Positions 34,884 through 46,400 of a stretch of DNA of 64,000 nucleotides are shown here, piece after piece. A program made the translations under genes and the position numbers. Within the stretch, counting starts at the first letter, position 1, and each line of letters starts with the position of its first letter. The notes under the pieces are model-generated. The model was not told the origin of the DNA. It did not search any database and was given only the letters and a program-made list of their open reading frames with translations. Source of the DNA: Microbotryomycetes sp. JL201. Taxonomy: Eukaryota; Basidiomycota; Microbotryomycetes. Location: contig JAQYUZ010000001.1 in NCBI GenBank assembly GCA_033819885.1, forward strand, positions 186,001 to 250,000, read 5' to 3'.

Positions 34884-36443
34884 GTGCCTCTCGCTTGCAC
34901 AGAAGCGATGCCCGTCCAGCCAAGAACGCTCAGCCTGCACGAGAGGTGGTGTCTGACTCGTACGCTCAAGGATGCAAACCCTTCGCTAGTATTCGTGTGT
35001 CGCTTGCCTTACCCCGCCCAAGCGCAGAACGCCCGTCCTCATGTGCCATTCTCGCCAAAGGACGTGTGCGCGGCCGTCGATACGCTCTTGAACAAGTTTC
35101 CGCTATTGAAATGCACCGTGACGGATATCGTGTCGCGACGACCGGCTTTTGTCGAGCTGGACGGCATCTCGAGTGAGCAGATTGTCAGTCATCATCATGA
35201 GACGGCAACTGCTCGAGATGACCCGGACAGCGCGTGGCTATTGGGAGGTCTTGAAATCGGCGCGCAAGCCAAAGAAGGACTTGGCACGAAACCTTTGTGG
35301 AAGGTCGAATTGCACGACTGCTCCGAGTACGAGCAAATTTTGCGCGTCATTATCAACCACACTTTGACCGATGGCGTCGGAGCTCGCAATCTGGTCTCGG
35401 AGTTGCTTGAAATACTTGACAGACCGCCAACGACGTCAACGTCAAGCGGGTCGACGGGGATTGCGTTTTTGCCACCTCGCTGTGAGGACACTATCGACAT
35501 CAAGCCGAGCACGATACACATGATCAAGACTGTCGTCAGCGAGCTCGTCTTTCCAAAGCTGCCTTTATTCATTCGACCAGCTGCTCGGAAGGTATTCCCT
35601 AATCCCCTCGCTGGCGTCAAGTTCAACCACCCTTGTCGGCTACGAACATTGCGGCTGTCGAAAGACGAGTTGAACGGACTGAAAGCAACGTCAAAACGAC
35701 ACGAGGGAGTCAAGACGATCCACCCGATGCTCATGAATGCGTTCGTCGCCGCACTCGTTAGTTCGAGCGGGCCACAAACGCCACTGGACATGCAGGGCGA
35801 CTCACCAATCAGCTTGCGCTCGTCCGACTTGGGTCATCCTGTTGCCACAGGCAACTATGTCTCTGTACTGGCTTCCCCAATCAGAGCGCATCCGGCAGCC
35901 AAGTTTTTCGACCTGTGTCGCGCGCAAGCTAGACAACTTGCTTCAGAGCAGGAGAGGGAGGGAGCAAAATGGGCTTTGGGTATTCTGGCCTACTTGCCGA
36001 ATGGCGAGATCAAACCAGGTGCAACGCAGTCCGGTTGGGAGGATTGGATGGACGAAAGGGTAAAACAGAAGGATCTTTGGTCGGCAACAGTAGAAGTCTC
36101 AAACCTCGGTGTAATGCCTCTCGCTGAAGGTATCAAAGCAAACGTCATCTGGGCACAGAACGCCTCACCAACAGGTTGCGCATGGAGTTTGAACGTGAGC
36201 CGATCTGTTGATCCTCTCAACTTGGGAACAGTCGCTGACCTGGCACTTGTGGCTTCGCATACACGACAGGTCATTTCTACAAGAGGCGGTGGATTGTCCA
36301 TGTCGTTGACCAACAAGGATGGCATTCTGATGGAGGAAGACACAGACAGAGTATGGGAATCTTTCGAGGTGGCTTTGCGCAAGTTGTCGGGAACCGAGGT
36401 AGCAGAGAATATCACTCTGGATGAGCTCTGTGTAATCAAGTAG
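34884..36443 (+). CDS. Alcohol O-acetyltransferase-like / condensation-fold acyltransferase
   Basis: One uninterrupted 519-codon frame, the only intronless gene in this stretch. It resembles the fungal AATase family (chloramphenicol-acetyltransferase/condensation fold). The catalytic-type motif NHTLTDGVGARNL gives H-x3-D-G. Supporting segments are LHERWCLTRTL near the start, LLNKFPLLKCTV, VVSELVFPKLPLF, NYVSVLASPI and VEVSNLGVMPL (like the family SNLG strand), and SLNVSRSVDPLNLGTVADLA. Such enzymes move an acetyl group from acetyl-CoA to an alcohol, sterol or other acceptor; the acceptor here is unknown. The first ATG (34884) gives MPLACTEAMPVQPRTL; a second ATG eight codons later is equally likely. 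It sits 70 nt after the ENT gene and 108 nt before an MFS gene, all on one strand. Confidence 0.8.
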   Translation: MPLACTEAMPVQPRTLSLHERWCLTRTLKDANPSLVFVCRLPYPAQAQNARPHVPFSPKDVCAAVDTLLNKFPLLKCTVTDIVSRRPAFVELDGISSEQIVSHHHETATARDDPDSAWLLGGLEIGAQAKEGLGTKPLWKVELHDCSEYEQILRVIINHTLTDGVGARNLVSELLEILDRPPTTSTSSGSTGIAFLPPRCEDTIDIKPSTIHMIKTVVSELVFPKLPLFIRPAARKVFPNPLAGVKFNHPCRLRTLRLSKDELNGLKATSKRHEGVKTIHPMLMNAFVAALVSSSGPQTPLDMQGDSPISLRSSDLGHPVATGNYVSVLASPIRAHPAAKFFDLCRAQARQLASEQEREGAKWALGILAYLPNGEIKPGATQSGWEDWMDERVKQKDLWSATVEVSNLGVMPLAEGIKANVIWAQNASPTGCAWSLNVSRSVDPLNLGTVADLALVASHTRQVISTRGGGLSMSLTNKDGILMEEDTDRVWESFEVALRKLSGTEVAENITLDELCVIK

Positions 36444-36551
36444 CGGAGGTGGTTCATGAGGCTCCTATCTGGCTTGTAACCTGTCACGTGATCTCGGAAC
36501 TATCGGCGGACTTGTCCCCCAAGCATTGTTTGTCTTATAGCGACGAGCACT

Positions 36552-38544
36552 ATGGCGTCCGCACGGACGCCGAGCAGCAGAGACGACACTGCTCTAGCTC
36601 GCGGCGTCTCTGACAGGAGCATGAGCACGGGCGATGCGGTCTCTGCAGAGGCCGAATTCGGCGCGAGACCGCGTGACAACTGCACACGCTCGTCTGACAG
36701 CGCGCAGACGTTGCACCATCCGGACGAAAGCTTTACTGAAAGACAACAAACCGATCTCGAAAAGGCTGTGGATGGCAAAAGCCTGCAAAACAGGCAGCAT
36801 GCGGGGACCATCGTAATCGATTGGGACGAGGACGATCCAGAGTTTCCTCAAAATTGGTCAGTCCTCAACGCGCACATGCAAATTGGAAGACTTGACTCGC
36901 GCTGATTCCTTTCGATGCGTCATGCTCGTAGGCCGCGGCGCGAAAGATTGCTCGCCACCTTCGTTGTCGCATCATACACGTTTCTTTCGTGAGCTTGGAA
37001 CAACTACTGTATGATACGCTCTGTTCTGAGAACAAGTCCCCTAGCCCCCTCTCGTCAACCATGATCGCTCCGGCCGCGAATCAAGTCGCCAAAGCTCTTG
37101 ACATCACAGCCGCTTTTGAAGAGCAAATGATCACATCCATCTTCGTATTGGCGTACGCATGCGGACCTCTATTGCTTGGGCCTTCGTCCGAGCTGTTTGG
37201 GCGTGCGATCGTTCTGCAAATTTCCAACGTTGTCTACATCAGTCAGTCAAGCTCGCAAGAGTCGAAGCGCCTAGCTGAATTGTCCTGCCTTGGATAGTCT
37301 TTAACCTAGTCTGCGCATTCGCAACTACGAAAAGCCAATATTTCGCGTTTCGATTCTTGGCTGGATTCGGCGGCAGCGCTCCATTGTCCATTGGCGCTGG
37401 AGTGCTCGGCGATTTGTGGAGGCCCGAGGAGCGAGGTACAGCAGCTAGCTTGTACTCATTGGGGCCTCTTATCGGTCCGGCTATTGGCCCATGTATCGGT
37501 GGATGGGTTGCAGAGCGCGTGCCCAAAGACGGCTACAAATGGATCTTCATTTCGTCATCGGCTTTCGGCGCAGGCGTCCAAATCGTCGGCTTTTTCGCGC
37601 TCAAAGAAATGTACGCCCCTGTTCTTCTGCAGCGCCGAGCAAATGCGAAGCGAAAGGAGCTTGGCTTGCCGCCACATTCAGATCAGGTACAAACGGTCCA
37701 TGAAACCAAAGGCAAAAAGACGCTGGCATCCGTCATCAGTGTTGGCTTGCTTCGGCCCTTCCTCCTGTTCGGAACAGAGCGTGCGTCCTGCCATCTCAGC
37801 TTAGATCGTCACTCACGTGATCGCTCACGACTGCAGGCATTATAAACGTCTTGGCTCTATACGTTTCAGTCATCTACGGCATGATTTACCTCGTAAACAC
37901 AACAACAACGTCCATCTTTGTCGACATTTATGGCCAAAGCGTTGGTATCGCTGGTACTCAATTCGTCTCACAAGGCATCGGACTCGTCGTCGCCGCACAG
38001 ATCAACGGTCGTCTGCTCGACGTCGTATACCGCAAGCTGAAAGAGCGCAATAACGGTGTGGGCAAACCCGAGTTCAGATTGCCGATGCTCATCCCAGCGT
38101 CAATCATCTTGCCACTCGGAATCTTTCTATATGGCTGGGCCGCCCAAGAACGGTGGCACTGGATCGGCGTCGACTTTGGCATGGCCTTGCTATCGTTTGG
38201 CTTGATTGGTGAGCTTGGAAACTTTTTACGAAAGTGAAATCCAAAATGGATGACTACTGAGCTTTGGCGTAGGCGTTTTTCAATCGACGAATTTATACCT
38301 TGTCGACACGTTTGGCATCTATGCCGCCTCTGCATTAGCAGCGACTACGTTCTTCAGGTCAATCGCAGGTTTCGGGTTCCCTCTCTTTGCGCCCTACTTG
38401 TTTCGGTCGCTCGGTTACGGAGGCGGCTCGTCTCTGCTGGCGGGCATTTGCATCGTCGTAGGTTGTCCAGCAGGTCCGGTATTGTTCGTATACGGTGAGC
38501 GAATTAGATCATGGAGCAAATCGGCATCGAGAACAAAATCTTGA
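36552..38544 (+). CDS. MFS transporter, DHA1 drug/polyamine:H+ antiporter type
   Basis: Six exons encode an MFS protein of the fungal DHA1 type (Flu1/Tpo-like). A hydrophilic N-terminus ends IDWDEDDPEFPQNW, the usual pre-TM1 motif. Spans then follow: LATFVVASYTFLSPLSSTM, ITSIFVLAYACGPLLLGPSS with motif-A-like SELFGR, FRFLAGFGGSAPLSIGAG with the loop LGDLWRPEERGTA, YSLGPLIGPAIGPCIGGW (antiporter motif C), the central loop, VLALYVSVIYGMIYL, PASIILPLGIFLYGW, and FGFPLFAPYLFRSLGYGGG. Introns are about 36857-36931, 36989-37044, 37242-37296, 37781-37836 and 38209-38272. The C-terminus is short and basic. The substrate cannot be read from sequence. Proximity to the acetyltransferase-like gene suggests export of an acylated product, as inference only. 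Confidence 0.9.
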
Positions 38545-38810
38545 TGTTGTAAAAGCAAGAGCATGTTTTGATGGGACCGATTATAACAGATGTCCAGAGA
38601 GACGGGTCAAACAAGCCTGCGAATGCTTTCAAATGAAAAATGATTGCTGCGTCAACGGAAGACATTCAACACAGGCTGCTCTGACTGTCGACATCAACAC
38701 GATGACGAACAGAACAATCTCGACCTCCAGATCAAGTTCAGCACTGGTAATATCAACATGCAAAGGAACACGAACTGAATCAAGGCATACCACAAGATTC
38801 TTCTACACTC

Positions 38811-40389
38811 TCATCTTACCCTCATCGATGGCGTCCTCCTTGTCGGTCCAGCTCCTCCTCCTCCTCCTCCTCCTCCTCCTCCTCCTCCTCCTCCTCCTCC
38901 TGCTGACGAGCCTGCGCCGACAGCCGTCGGACTTCTTTGCCTCGACAATCGTCTACCGAGCTCGATCAAAGCGCTCGTCGCCGTGTTTGAAGAAGAGTTT
39001 GAGACGAGTTTTGGTGGTGGCGCCAGCCTTCGTTCTCGAGTTTGAGAGCGATCGTCTGCGCTAGCTAATGAAGCGCCTTCCCTGTTTACTAGAGCTGTTG
39101 TAGCGTGAGAAGAAGCAGAGTGGCTCTCGTCAGCCTTCATGGAAGGCGAGAACCTAATGATCGTAAGAAGATAAGGAGACCTACTCTGCAAAGGCTGAGC
39201 GCAGAGGCAACGCTGGTGAAACGCTCTTGGTCTGTCTTTGGGTCTCTCTTGCACGTAGGAAGGCAGGAGCAAGCTCTCTTGCATGCAGCAGCACGAGGCG
39301 ATGCTGACGGCTTTTGAGCACTCGAGCGTTCTCGGTTGCTCGTGCTTGCTCATGCGGTATTTTACTTCGACAACAAGCTTGTGTGAGACGCGCAACGGAG
39401 TGTCGACGTGAGGCAAGGTGCTAGGTCTGATTCTGTCGTCATCCAGGATTCGAACGAGCCGGGCAAACGACCAAGGCGTGCCGGCTTCGAGTCGAGCCAA
39501 AGGCTTCGGCCGACGGTGCCTCGACTCGTACGAAGCCGGCAAACTCGCGCCTGGACCGACATTTTCTCGTTCGAGCAGTTCTTCTGCCGTCCGAGCGACG
39601 TTTTGGGTTTGGTCGGCGTAGAACAACAATTTCTTTTGTCGAGGCGGCTTGTGAAACTGAATCCGTTTGTCCGGATAGTCGATTTTAAAAGACTGAATAA
39701 TGTATGCGCTGACGCTGAGAACTTCGCACTCCGGTGGCGAGTCAAATGCGATTTGAAGGTATACGAGCGCTGCGACGGTCAAGTGAGGAGCGGACACGCG
39801 TAGATTCACCTGGCCAAGATCCTTGGAAGGTTGTCTGACATCAACTTCGAGCCCTTCTGGGACTTCACCCCTGTCGCAGGGCGATGAAATGAGAAAAACT
39901 GGCAGGGCGTCGGCCTCGATCGAGTTCCAGGTCGTACCAGGTTCGATGCACCACGCACGCAAGATGTGCCTGATGGACCCGTACGCGCAACGTTCCTGAA
40001 TTGCCGTTGACGAAGGTACGATGAGCGTCCAGCTCCACGCGTGCGTGCCGGCGTCGAGTCGCTCATCCGACAAGTCGATCTTGACTTCTCTTTGCAAGGT
40101 CGGGAATTGAATGTGCGTGTGGTCTGCGGTGAGGGATCCGATGCCCTTGAGTTGAATGATGATAGAGTCAATCTTGCGGGCCGCTGGCAGTTCGAGTTCG
40201 ATGATCCCTCTCAACAATTCGTCTTGACCAATCTCGCCTGGCGGTGGCGGATGCAAAAAGACGGTGTCTGTCAAGAGCGCTGCGTCGGGCAAAGCAACAT
40301 GGGTCAGTATTTGCAATTATTTGTTGTGTAGCAGACTATTGGCGATACTTACTGACGCTCAAGCGAGGGCGTGCAAGTTTGAAAACCAT
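38811..40389 (-). CDS. Arrestin-domain protein (ART-like trafficking adaptor)
   Basis: Two exons: 40389-40353 (MVFKLARPRLSV) and about 40279-38811, joined over a 73-nt intron, give about 501 residues. The arrestin N domain reads TVFLHPPPPGEI, GIIELELPAARKIDSIIIQL, and HAWSWTLIVPSSTAI; the C domain reads VNLRVSAPHLTVAALVYLQI and RVSHKLVVEVKYR, then VSIASCCCMQESLLLPSY, the usual end. The remainder is Ser/Arg-rich with a pure Gly run near the C-terminus. Fungal arrestin adaptors recruit HECT ubiquitin ligases to transporters; I see no PPxY motif. The 3' end is not certain: the last codons (AG/GTAAGA near 38815) look like a donor, so a further exon or a splice inside the tail is possible. Confidence 0.78.
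38852..38901. repeat. (CCT/AGG)n trinucleotide microsatellite
   Basis: About 50 nt of nearly perfect cct repeats, roughly 16 units. On the minus strand it encodes the uninterrupted Gly run near the arrestin-like C-terminus. Expected to vary in length between strains. Confidence 0.9.
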
Positions 40390-40966
40390 GTCTTGCTACG
40401 TTTGCGCTATTCCGTCACTGTCGCAGGGCAGGGCAAGGCAGGGCAGGGCCGAAACTGGGCGTCAAAGCGCGCGGGCGCCGCTGGCCGAACGTGACGCCGA
40501 TCCGGACAGGATTCGGACGCGCTCAGGCCTTGCTGACGAGACGCACGGTGCAGTCACAGTAATTGAGCTTGAAGGTGAGCGCAACCGAGCTTCGTCTCGT
40601 CGATCTAGCTCAATCAAGCCGTCCAAAAAAGCTCGCCGTCGGCGCCAGACGCTCAAGTCGCTCGAATCTCGAAACACACCGCGTGGTCCAGCTCCTAGGT
40701 CAAAGATGGCAGGCGGATCCTGCACTCGAGACTGACGTTGTGTCGAAAATGGCAAAGCAGACCCACGAAACGACAGTCGAGCGCAGATGAGCGCACACGG
40801 AGCCCCAGAAATGCTTGGCCCGAGCGAAGCCAAGACGCAAACGCTTCTGCGCGCTTCGTGCGGCGAAATTCGCATCGCATTCAGTATTGCTGTAACAATC
40901 CAGACAAGTTTGCACAACTGAATATTGATTGTCATGCACAAGCTCGCTCTAAATTTTGGGAATATC
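40390..40966. other. Intergenic region with a G-rich motif and unassigned frames
   Basis: These 577 nt lie between the arrestin-like start and the CCT7 stop. A G-quadruplex-type motif lies at 40426-40448. A plus frame ending about 40790 contains VVQLLGQRWQADPALETDVV and a Lys/Arg-rich frame runs alongside (RRSSSIKPSKKARRRRQ). They could be exons of a small basic nuclear protein, but I could not join them confidently. Confidence 0.4.
40426..40448 (+). promoter_or_regulatory. G-quadruplex-type motif
   Basis: Four GGG tracts are separated by CA, CAAGGCA and CA within 23 nt, a canonical G3+ N1-7 pattern. It lies about 40 bp upstream of the arrestin-like start codon, on the non-template strand of any plus-strand transcript. 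Confidence 0.5.
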
Positions 40967-43251
40967 TCAACGTCCGCGACCTCGGCCGCGCGGCATGCCT
41001 CGCCCGGGCGGACCCTGCTGCTGAACACGGCACGTGACCTACGTCAGCTTTCAATTCCATGGATCCAAGCCAAACAAGCGCGGATCTCACCTGCTGTGAC
41101 GACTGATTTTGAATCGTCTCGTCCACGCTCAGGACGATGCAAGCCGCTTCCGCCGCTCCTTCCAGCGCGTTCAATTTGACCAAAGCCGGCTCCCAAACAA
41201 ATTTCTCCATATTGTCGGCAACACCGTCCGTCTCTACATCGACGCCGGCCCACCTTTCACCTCGAGCATGCAACATGCGCAACTTGTTGAGCACGTCTGT
41301 CGCGTCAATGCCCGCATTGTCACAAATCTGTCGAGGTATAATCTCCAGAGCCTTGGCAAAGGCGCCAATGATCAGCTGCTGCTTGCCCTCAATCGTCCTT
41401 GACGTATCGCGCAAGTATTTCGAAATCTCCATCTAAAAGAATGTGTGAAATCATACGGGTAGAGTCAGCTGTGCGTGCCCAAGGCAGTGTGGGCTCTGAT
41501 GGAAACACACCTCTGTTGCGCCACCTCCTGCGACAACTTGGTTGTTTTTGATGGCGCGCTTGACAATCATGATGGCGTCGTGCAGCGACCTCTCGACTTC
41601 GGAAATAAACTGGTCGGCGCCACCCCGAAGCACGAGCGTGACCGTCTTTGCTTTTGGACATCCTTCAAACAAGTTGAACCGTTCTCCGCCGATTTGCTTC
41701 TCCTCGAAGCTGTCACATGTGCCGAGGTGCTCGTCCCTAATGTCGGAGCAAGTCGATTGAATTGCGCCGCCAACGGCTTGCACCACTCGCTTGAGGTCGT
41801 CGACCGCCACGCGACCGGCACAGAAAATGTCGCGATCGGCAAAGTACTGAGTCGCCAAATCTCCAATCGGCAACCGCGACAATACGACTTTTGCTCCCGT
41901 TTTAGCGATCGCCTCGAGTTTGTTATAAATGATACTCCATTCAGCATCGACAATCGCTTGGTATTCCTGGAAAGTCGCGAGAGCGTACTGTCAGCTACCC
42001 ATGACCTTGATGCACATACGGTCAACAAATCAGCACGGTAGACGGACCGAAACTTGTTCGACCCTAACTTCGGCATTGTCGCGCTCGGCCTTGAGCTCGA
42101 GTTCCACGTTCAAGCAGCAAATCTTGGGATTTTTAAAAGACTTGGGTTGTTGTTCGAAACCAGCGTAACTGAATGTCTTTTTGAAGGCGACACCTTTGAC
42201 CAATAGGCTGTCTTCCATGCCACCGCCAGGCACTTTTTTGATGCCGATCAGTGACTCGTCCAAGTCTTCTTGATCGAGCGTCAAGACAGAGTCGACGACC
42301 ATTTGCGAGAAGAAAGGTTTTTGCGTGTGGATCAACTTTGAAGACATGGCCGTCGACGCGCACTTGAGCAGCAAGTCTCGGAATTGGCTGCGGGCAACGC
42401 GTCAGCCATCGCGCATTGCATTGAGAGATGGCATGGCAGCAGTCTTACGCTTCGTCGGTCCGTTCAATTGTCACTGCAATCTCTTTGACACGCTGTACGG
42501 CCTGGAAGAGTACAAGAGCGAAAGTAAGCACGCAAGAGGAGTGGCGAAACTGGGCGGGTTGGACGCACGAGCTGAGCTGCTTTGCGGTAGCCTTTGATGA
42601 TGACGTGCGGGCTGACTCCGTCCTCGATGAAAGATTTTGATTCTCTGAGCAGTTCGGCGGCGAGCAAGACGACTGAAGTCGTGCCGTCGCCAACCTCTGC
42701 ATCCTGAGCCCTCGCAATATCGACGAGCGTCTTTGCTGCGGGGTGTACGACCTCGAGCAGTCTCATGATGGTCGCACCGTCGTTAGAGATCACCGCCTGA
42801 CCGTTTTTGCCGACAATGAGCTTGTCCATGCCACGCGGGCCGAGCGTCGTCGCGACGGTTCCTGCAATGGCGAGGCATGCCGAAATGTTGGACAACAGTT
42901 GAGGAGTACCTGCACAGTCGCGTCCAGTCGAACACAGTCAGCATTTGGCTTGTACGAGCATTCGGCGCGAGTATGCGCGCGCGCGAAGTCTTTCGAGTGT
43001 GCATCCATACATGACGCTGAGACGCGCGCGCATAAGCTTAGAGCACTTGCCTTGAGACGTGTCTGTGCCTTCTCGCAAGACAATCACTTGCGGATTGACC
43101 TGTTTGGTACAGGACGAATGGACGAGAAAGACAAGCAAACGAATGCGAGCGCGTCGAGGCAATGCATGCGCGAGCAAACAGTCAGCTCAAGCATGAACAT
43201 TGGATGAGAGACGATTGGGCGCGTGCTGACCATGGGCATGCGACCGGCCAT
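40967..43251 (-). CDS. CCT7: Chaperonin CCT/TRiC subunit eta
   Basis: Eight exons encode about 548 residues of CCT7. Landmarks are [59 protein letters not shown] (ATPase loop), [76 protein letters not shown], and [16 protein letters not shown]. The C-terminus is Gly/Arg rich (PRGRGRGR). Exon 1 is 21 nt (MAGRMPM). Introns are about 43100-43230, 42910-43050, 42502-42568, 42388-42448, 42055-42053+, 41431-41510 and 41021-41090. The second has a GC donor (AAG/GCAAGT): only it keeps SQG joined in frame to [11 protein letters not shown]. The last acceptor is a CAGCAG tandem that can add or drop one Gln. Product: one of eight rings folding actin, tubulin and WD40 proteins. Confidence 0.94.
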
Positions 43252-43439
43252 GGTGGGCAATGTCCAAGCTGAGCGACCGCAGCCGTGCGCGCTTTCGCCC
43301 TTGACCGCACACGGAGCCCCCAACTTTCAGACCATCGGATCACCGCTCGAGTGCTTCTGATCACGCTCTCCATTCGAACGAGGTCTCGAACGTGTGCTGC
43401 TGCCCCCATCGCCGCCGCAGCAGCTCGACGACACCGACC
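43252..43439. promoter_or_regulatory. Divergent promoter CCT7 / CTR9
   Basis: A 188-bp interval between opposed starts. No defined element recognised. Confidence 0.5.
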
Positions 43440-46400
43440 ATGAACGGAACGGCGACGGCCGCCGTGGCCGCAGGCACGATGCTGCCGCCGCCCCATCGTG
43501 TGCTCGAACTGACGGTCAAGACGGGCGAGAGCGTGCCAGTCGAGCTGGACGAGCTCGGCGAGGCCGGAGACCAGTTCGAGAGCCTGCTCGCGAGCATGAC
43601 AGACATGCTCTACCACGAAGACGCTCAGGCGATCTACTGGTGCAGGCTCGTAGAGGAACTCTGGCGGCTGAAAAAGTACCGCAGCGCACTCGACGCCATC
43701 AAGAAGGGCATCGAGCGTGAGTCCATCCCTCGCCGTGTATCACACCGCGCTCAGCCACTGACAATGCTCCGACGTAGTCATGCAGGACCTCAGAGATCCA
43801 AAAGGCCAAGTCGCACTCTTGTGTCTCCAGGCAAACTATCAAGTCGCGCTTGCACGCAAGGCCCCTCGCACCATCATGTCAAAGTCACGTCAGTCTATGT
43901 CAGTCAGGCATGCAGAAACTTGCAATGTTGACGTGAGGTGTCGCCGCTCAACTCAGGCTCGGGCGTGCTTCAGCACTCGAAGGATCCGGACCACCCGGAA
44001 TCAACAGAGCCAGATCCGCTCACGCCACCGAACACAAAAGAAATCTACTGGATGGAAGCGCGAAAGGCCATCGACAGGGCACGTATGCTTGACAGAACAA
44101 GTAAGACTGTCCGCGACTTGCAAGGTCAGTCGCGCACGATTCTGCCAGACGTCGGAAACTTCTCACATGATACGACGCTGTAGCTGTTCTCTACCTCGTC
44201 ATCAATCGAGTGGAAGAAGCGAGCAAACTCTTTGAGGAAATTCTTCGCGACGAGCCGACGCATTTGTACGCGCTCACAGGCAGGGTACGATGAATTCCTG
44301 CAAGTCAACACGAGTCTCTTTGCCTCTGACAATTCCGCTGTCACAGGCTCGCATGCTCGTCCTGAAAAGGTCGTACCGACCCGCTTTGAAGGCGTACCAA
44401 CAGATTTTGACGCTCGCGCCAAACTTTCTGCCCGACCCGCGCATCGGTATTGGGTACTGCCTCTGGATGCTTGGAGATCGAGCTCGAGCCCGTAGAGCAT
44501 GGGAACGATCTATTGCAGTGGTACGTCCAAGAGTCTGGTGTCCGAGCGCACTCGGCTTTCTCATCTTTGGTGTCAACAGCATCCAAACGAGTCCACTTCC
44601 GCGACTCTGCTGCTCGGTCTGGCGCACTTGAACCAATCAAAGGACGTCACGCTAGCGGGCGGAGAAGAATCGCGCACGTCAGAGTACGCCAAAGGCATGA
44701 CCCTGATTCAAAAAGCTTTTAAAAGCGACAACACACTCGCCGCCGCCGCGGGACCCATCGCAAATCACTTTTTGCTCGCGGGCAAGCCTGGCGTAAGTCG
44801 GCAGCGACGATGCAAGGACTGAGAAAAGCTGTGATATGTCTGATTTCGTCTCCGTTCCAGACGTTAAAACTGGCAGAGCGCATGATTCAATTTACTGAGC
44901 AGAAGCAACTCATCTCGGAAGGTCATCTAAGTATCGCCAGAGCTCTACATGCTCAGAACGATCCGACAGCATTCGACGAATACAAGTCCGCCATTGATGC
45001 AAACCCTGAACAGCTCGTCGCGTTGCTCGCCCAGGCACAGCAATTCGTCCGTAGTTGTAAGTGTTTTCAAGGACGCGAGACTGTTTTGCTTGGACTGAAG
45101 TGTTATTCTCCAGCCGAGTGGCCTGCCGCGATCGACAAGTACGAAGGCATTTTGCGCAAGTTTCCACGCTGCATCGAGGCGCTCGTCTCTTTAGCCGCCA
45201 TTCGCACTTTCAATGGCTTTTCGTCGCGACAAATCTCAGACTCTATCGCCGAACGTAAAAAGGCAAAAGAACATTATGACCAGGTTCTGCGCTTGTTTGC
45301 GACTGGCAAGGAACGCCAAGGTACAGGCAAGCAAGTCGACAGATTCGTCGCCAAGAGTGAGCGAGTCCGTTCGATCGCTCGTGACGCCGACATGTATGTC
45401 GAGATCGGTCGATTGTGGAGCGACGAGCCGAGCTTGGAACGTAGTCTACGAGCTTTCAATGAGGCGGAGCGCATCTTGCAGGAAGAGTTTGACGAACCGA
45501 GACCAAATCCAGGTTTGCTCAACAACATTGGCGTGCTGCTGTACCAGAAAGGAAGATACGACAGCGCTCAAGCAACATTTGAGGAGGCTTTGACAGAGGT
45601 CGGCGCAAAGATTGCGGCAGAAGAGGGCGTCATCTCCCAGGCGAACGACGCGTTGTTTACACCAGCGATGTTCAATCGAGGAGTGACACTCGAAGCACTT
45701 GGCAAGGCAGACGAAGCCGAGGCAATGTATCAGCAGGTGCTCAACTCGCACCCTGAATACGTCGATGGTTAGTTGCGTTGCCGGCGAATACTCGTCGCGA
45801 ATGACAAACTCACACTCCTTCTTTCTTTCGTAGCGAAGGCGCGTTTGGCTCTGATGGCAATGAAAGCGACTGGCAAAGACCGAACGAAACAGCTTGACGC
45901 GGCGCACGTCCTTATCAAGGAGTGTTTGACATCCCAACCTGACAACCTTGAACTGCGTGCGTTGTACACACATTGGTTCGTTGAGTCGAGCCAGCTCAAA
46001 TTCGCTCGAGATTTCGCCATGACGACGCTCAAGTCTTTCAACCGCCACGACGTGTACGCGTTATTTGCCGCGGGTTTCTTGACATACAACGAAGCTCGAG
46101 AGATCCGAGAACAAACGAAGGATGCTCAACGAGCAAGGAAGGGCAAATTCTTGAGGGCGGCAGAGTTTTTCGACAAGGCATTGCAACTGTCACCCACTTG
46201 TGCATTTGCAGCTCAAGGGTTGGCAATCGGTATCGCCGAGAATACGATCGGTACCGGCGTCGATCCGAACGGTCCTGGAGGGGCTAATGGAACTTCATCC
46301 TCAGCGAACGGCTCCGGCGGCGGCAGCAGCGGTAATGCGGCTGTGCAAGCGATGCAAAAGAACACGAAAGACGCTTTGGCCATCTTGAGCAAAGTGAGGG

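Noticed and set aside
38495-39064. 189-codon plus-strand frame rich in Leu
   Set aside because: It is antisense to the arrestin-like tail; the Leu run is the complement of the cct microsatellite.
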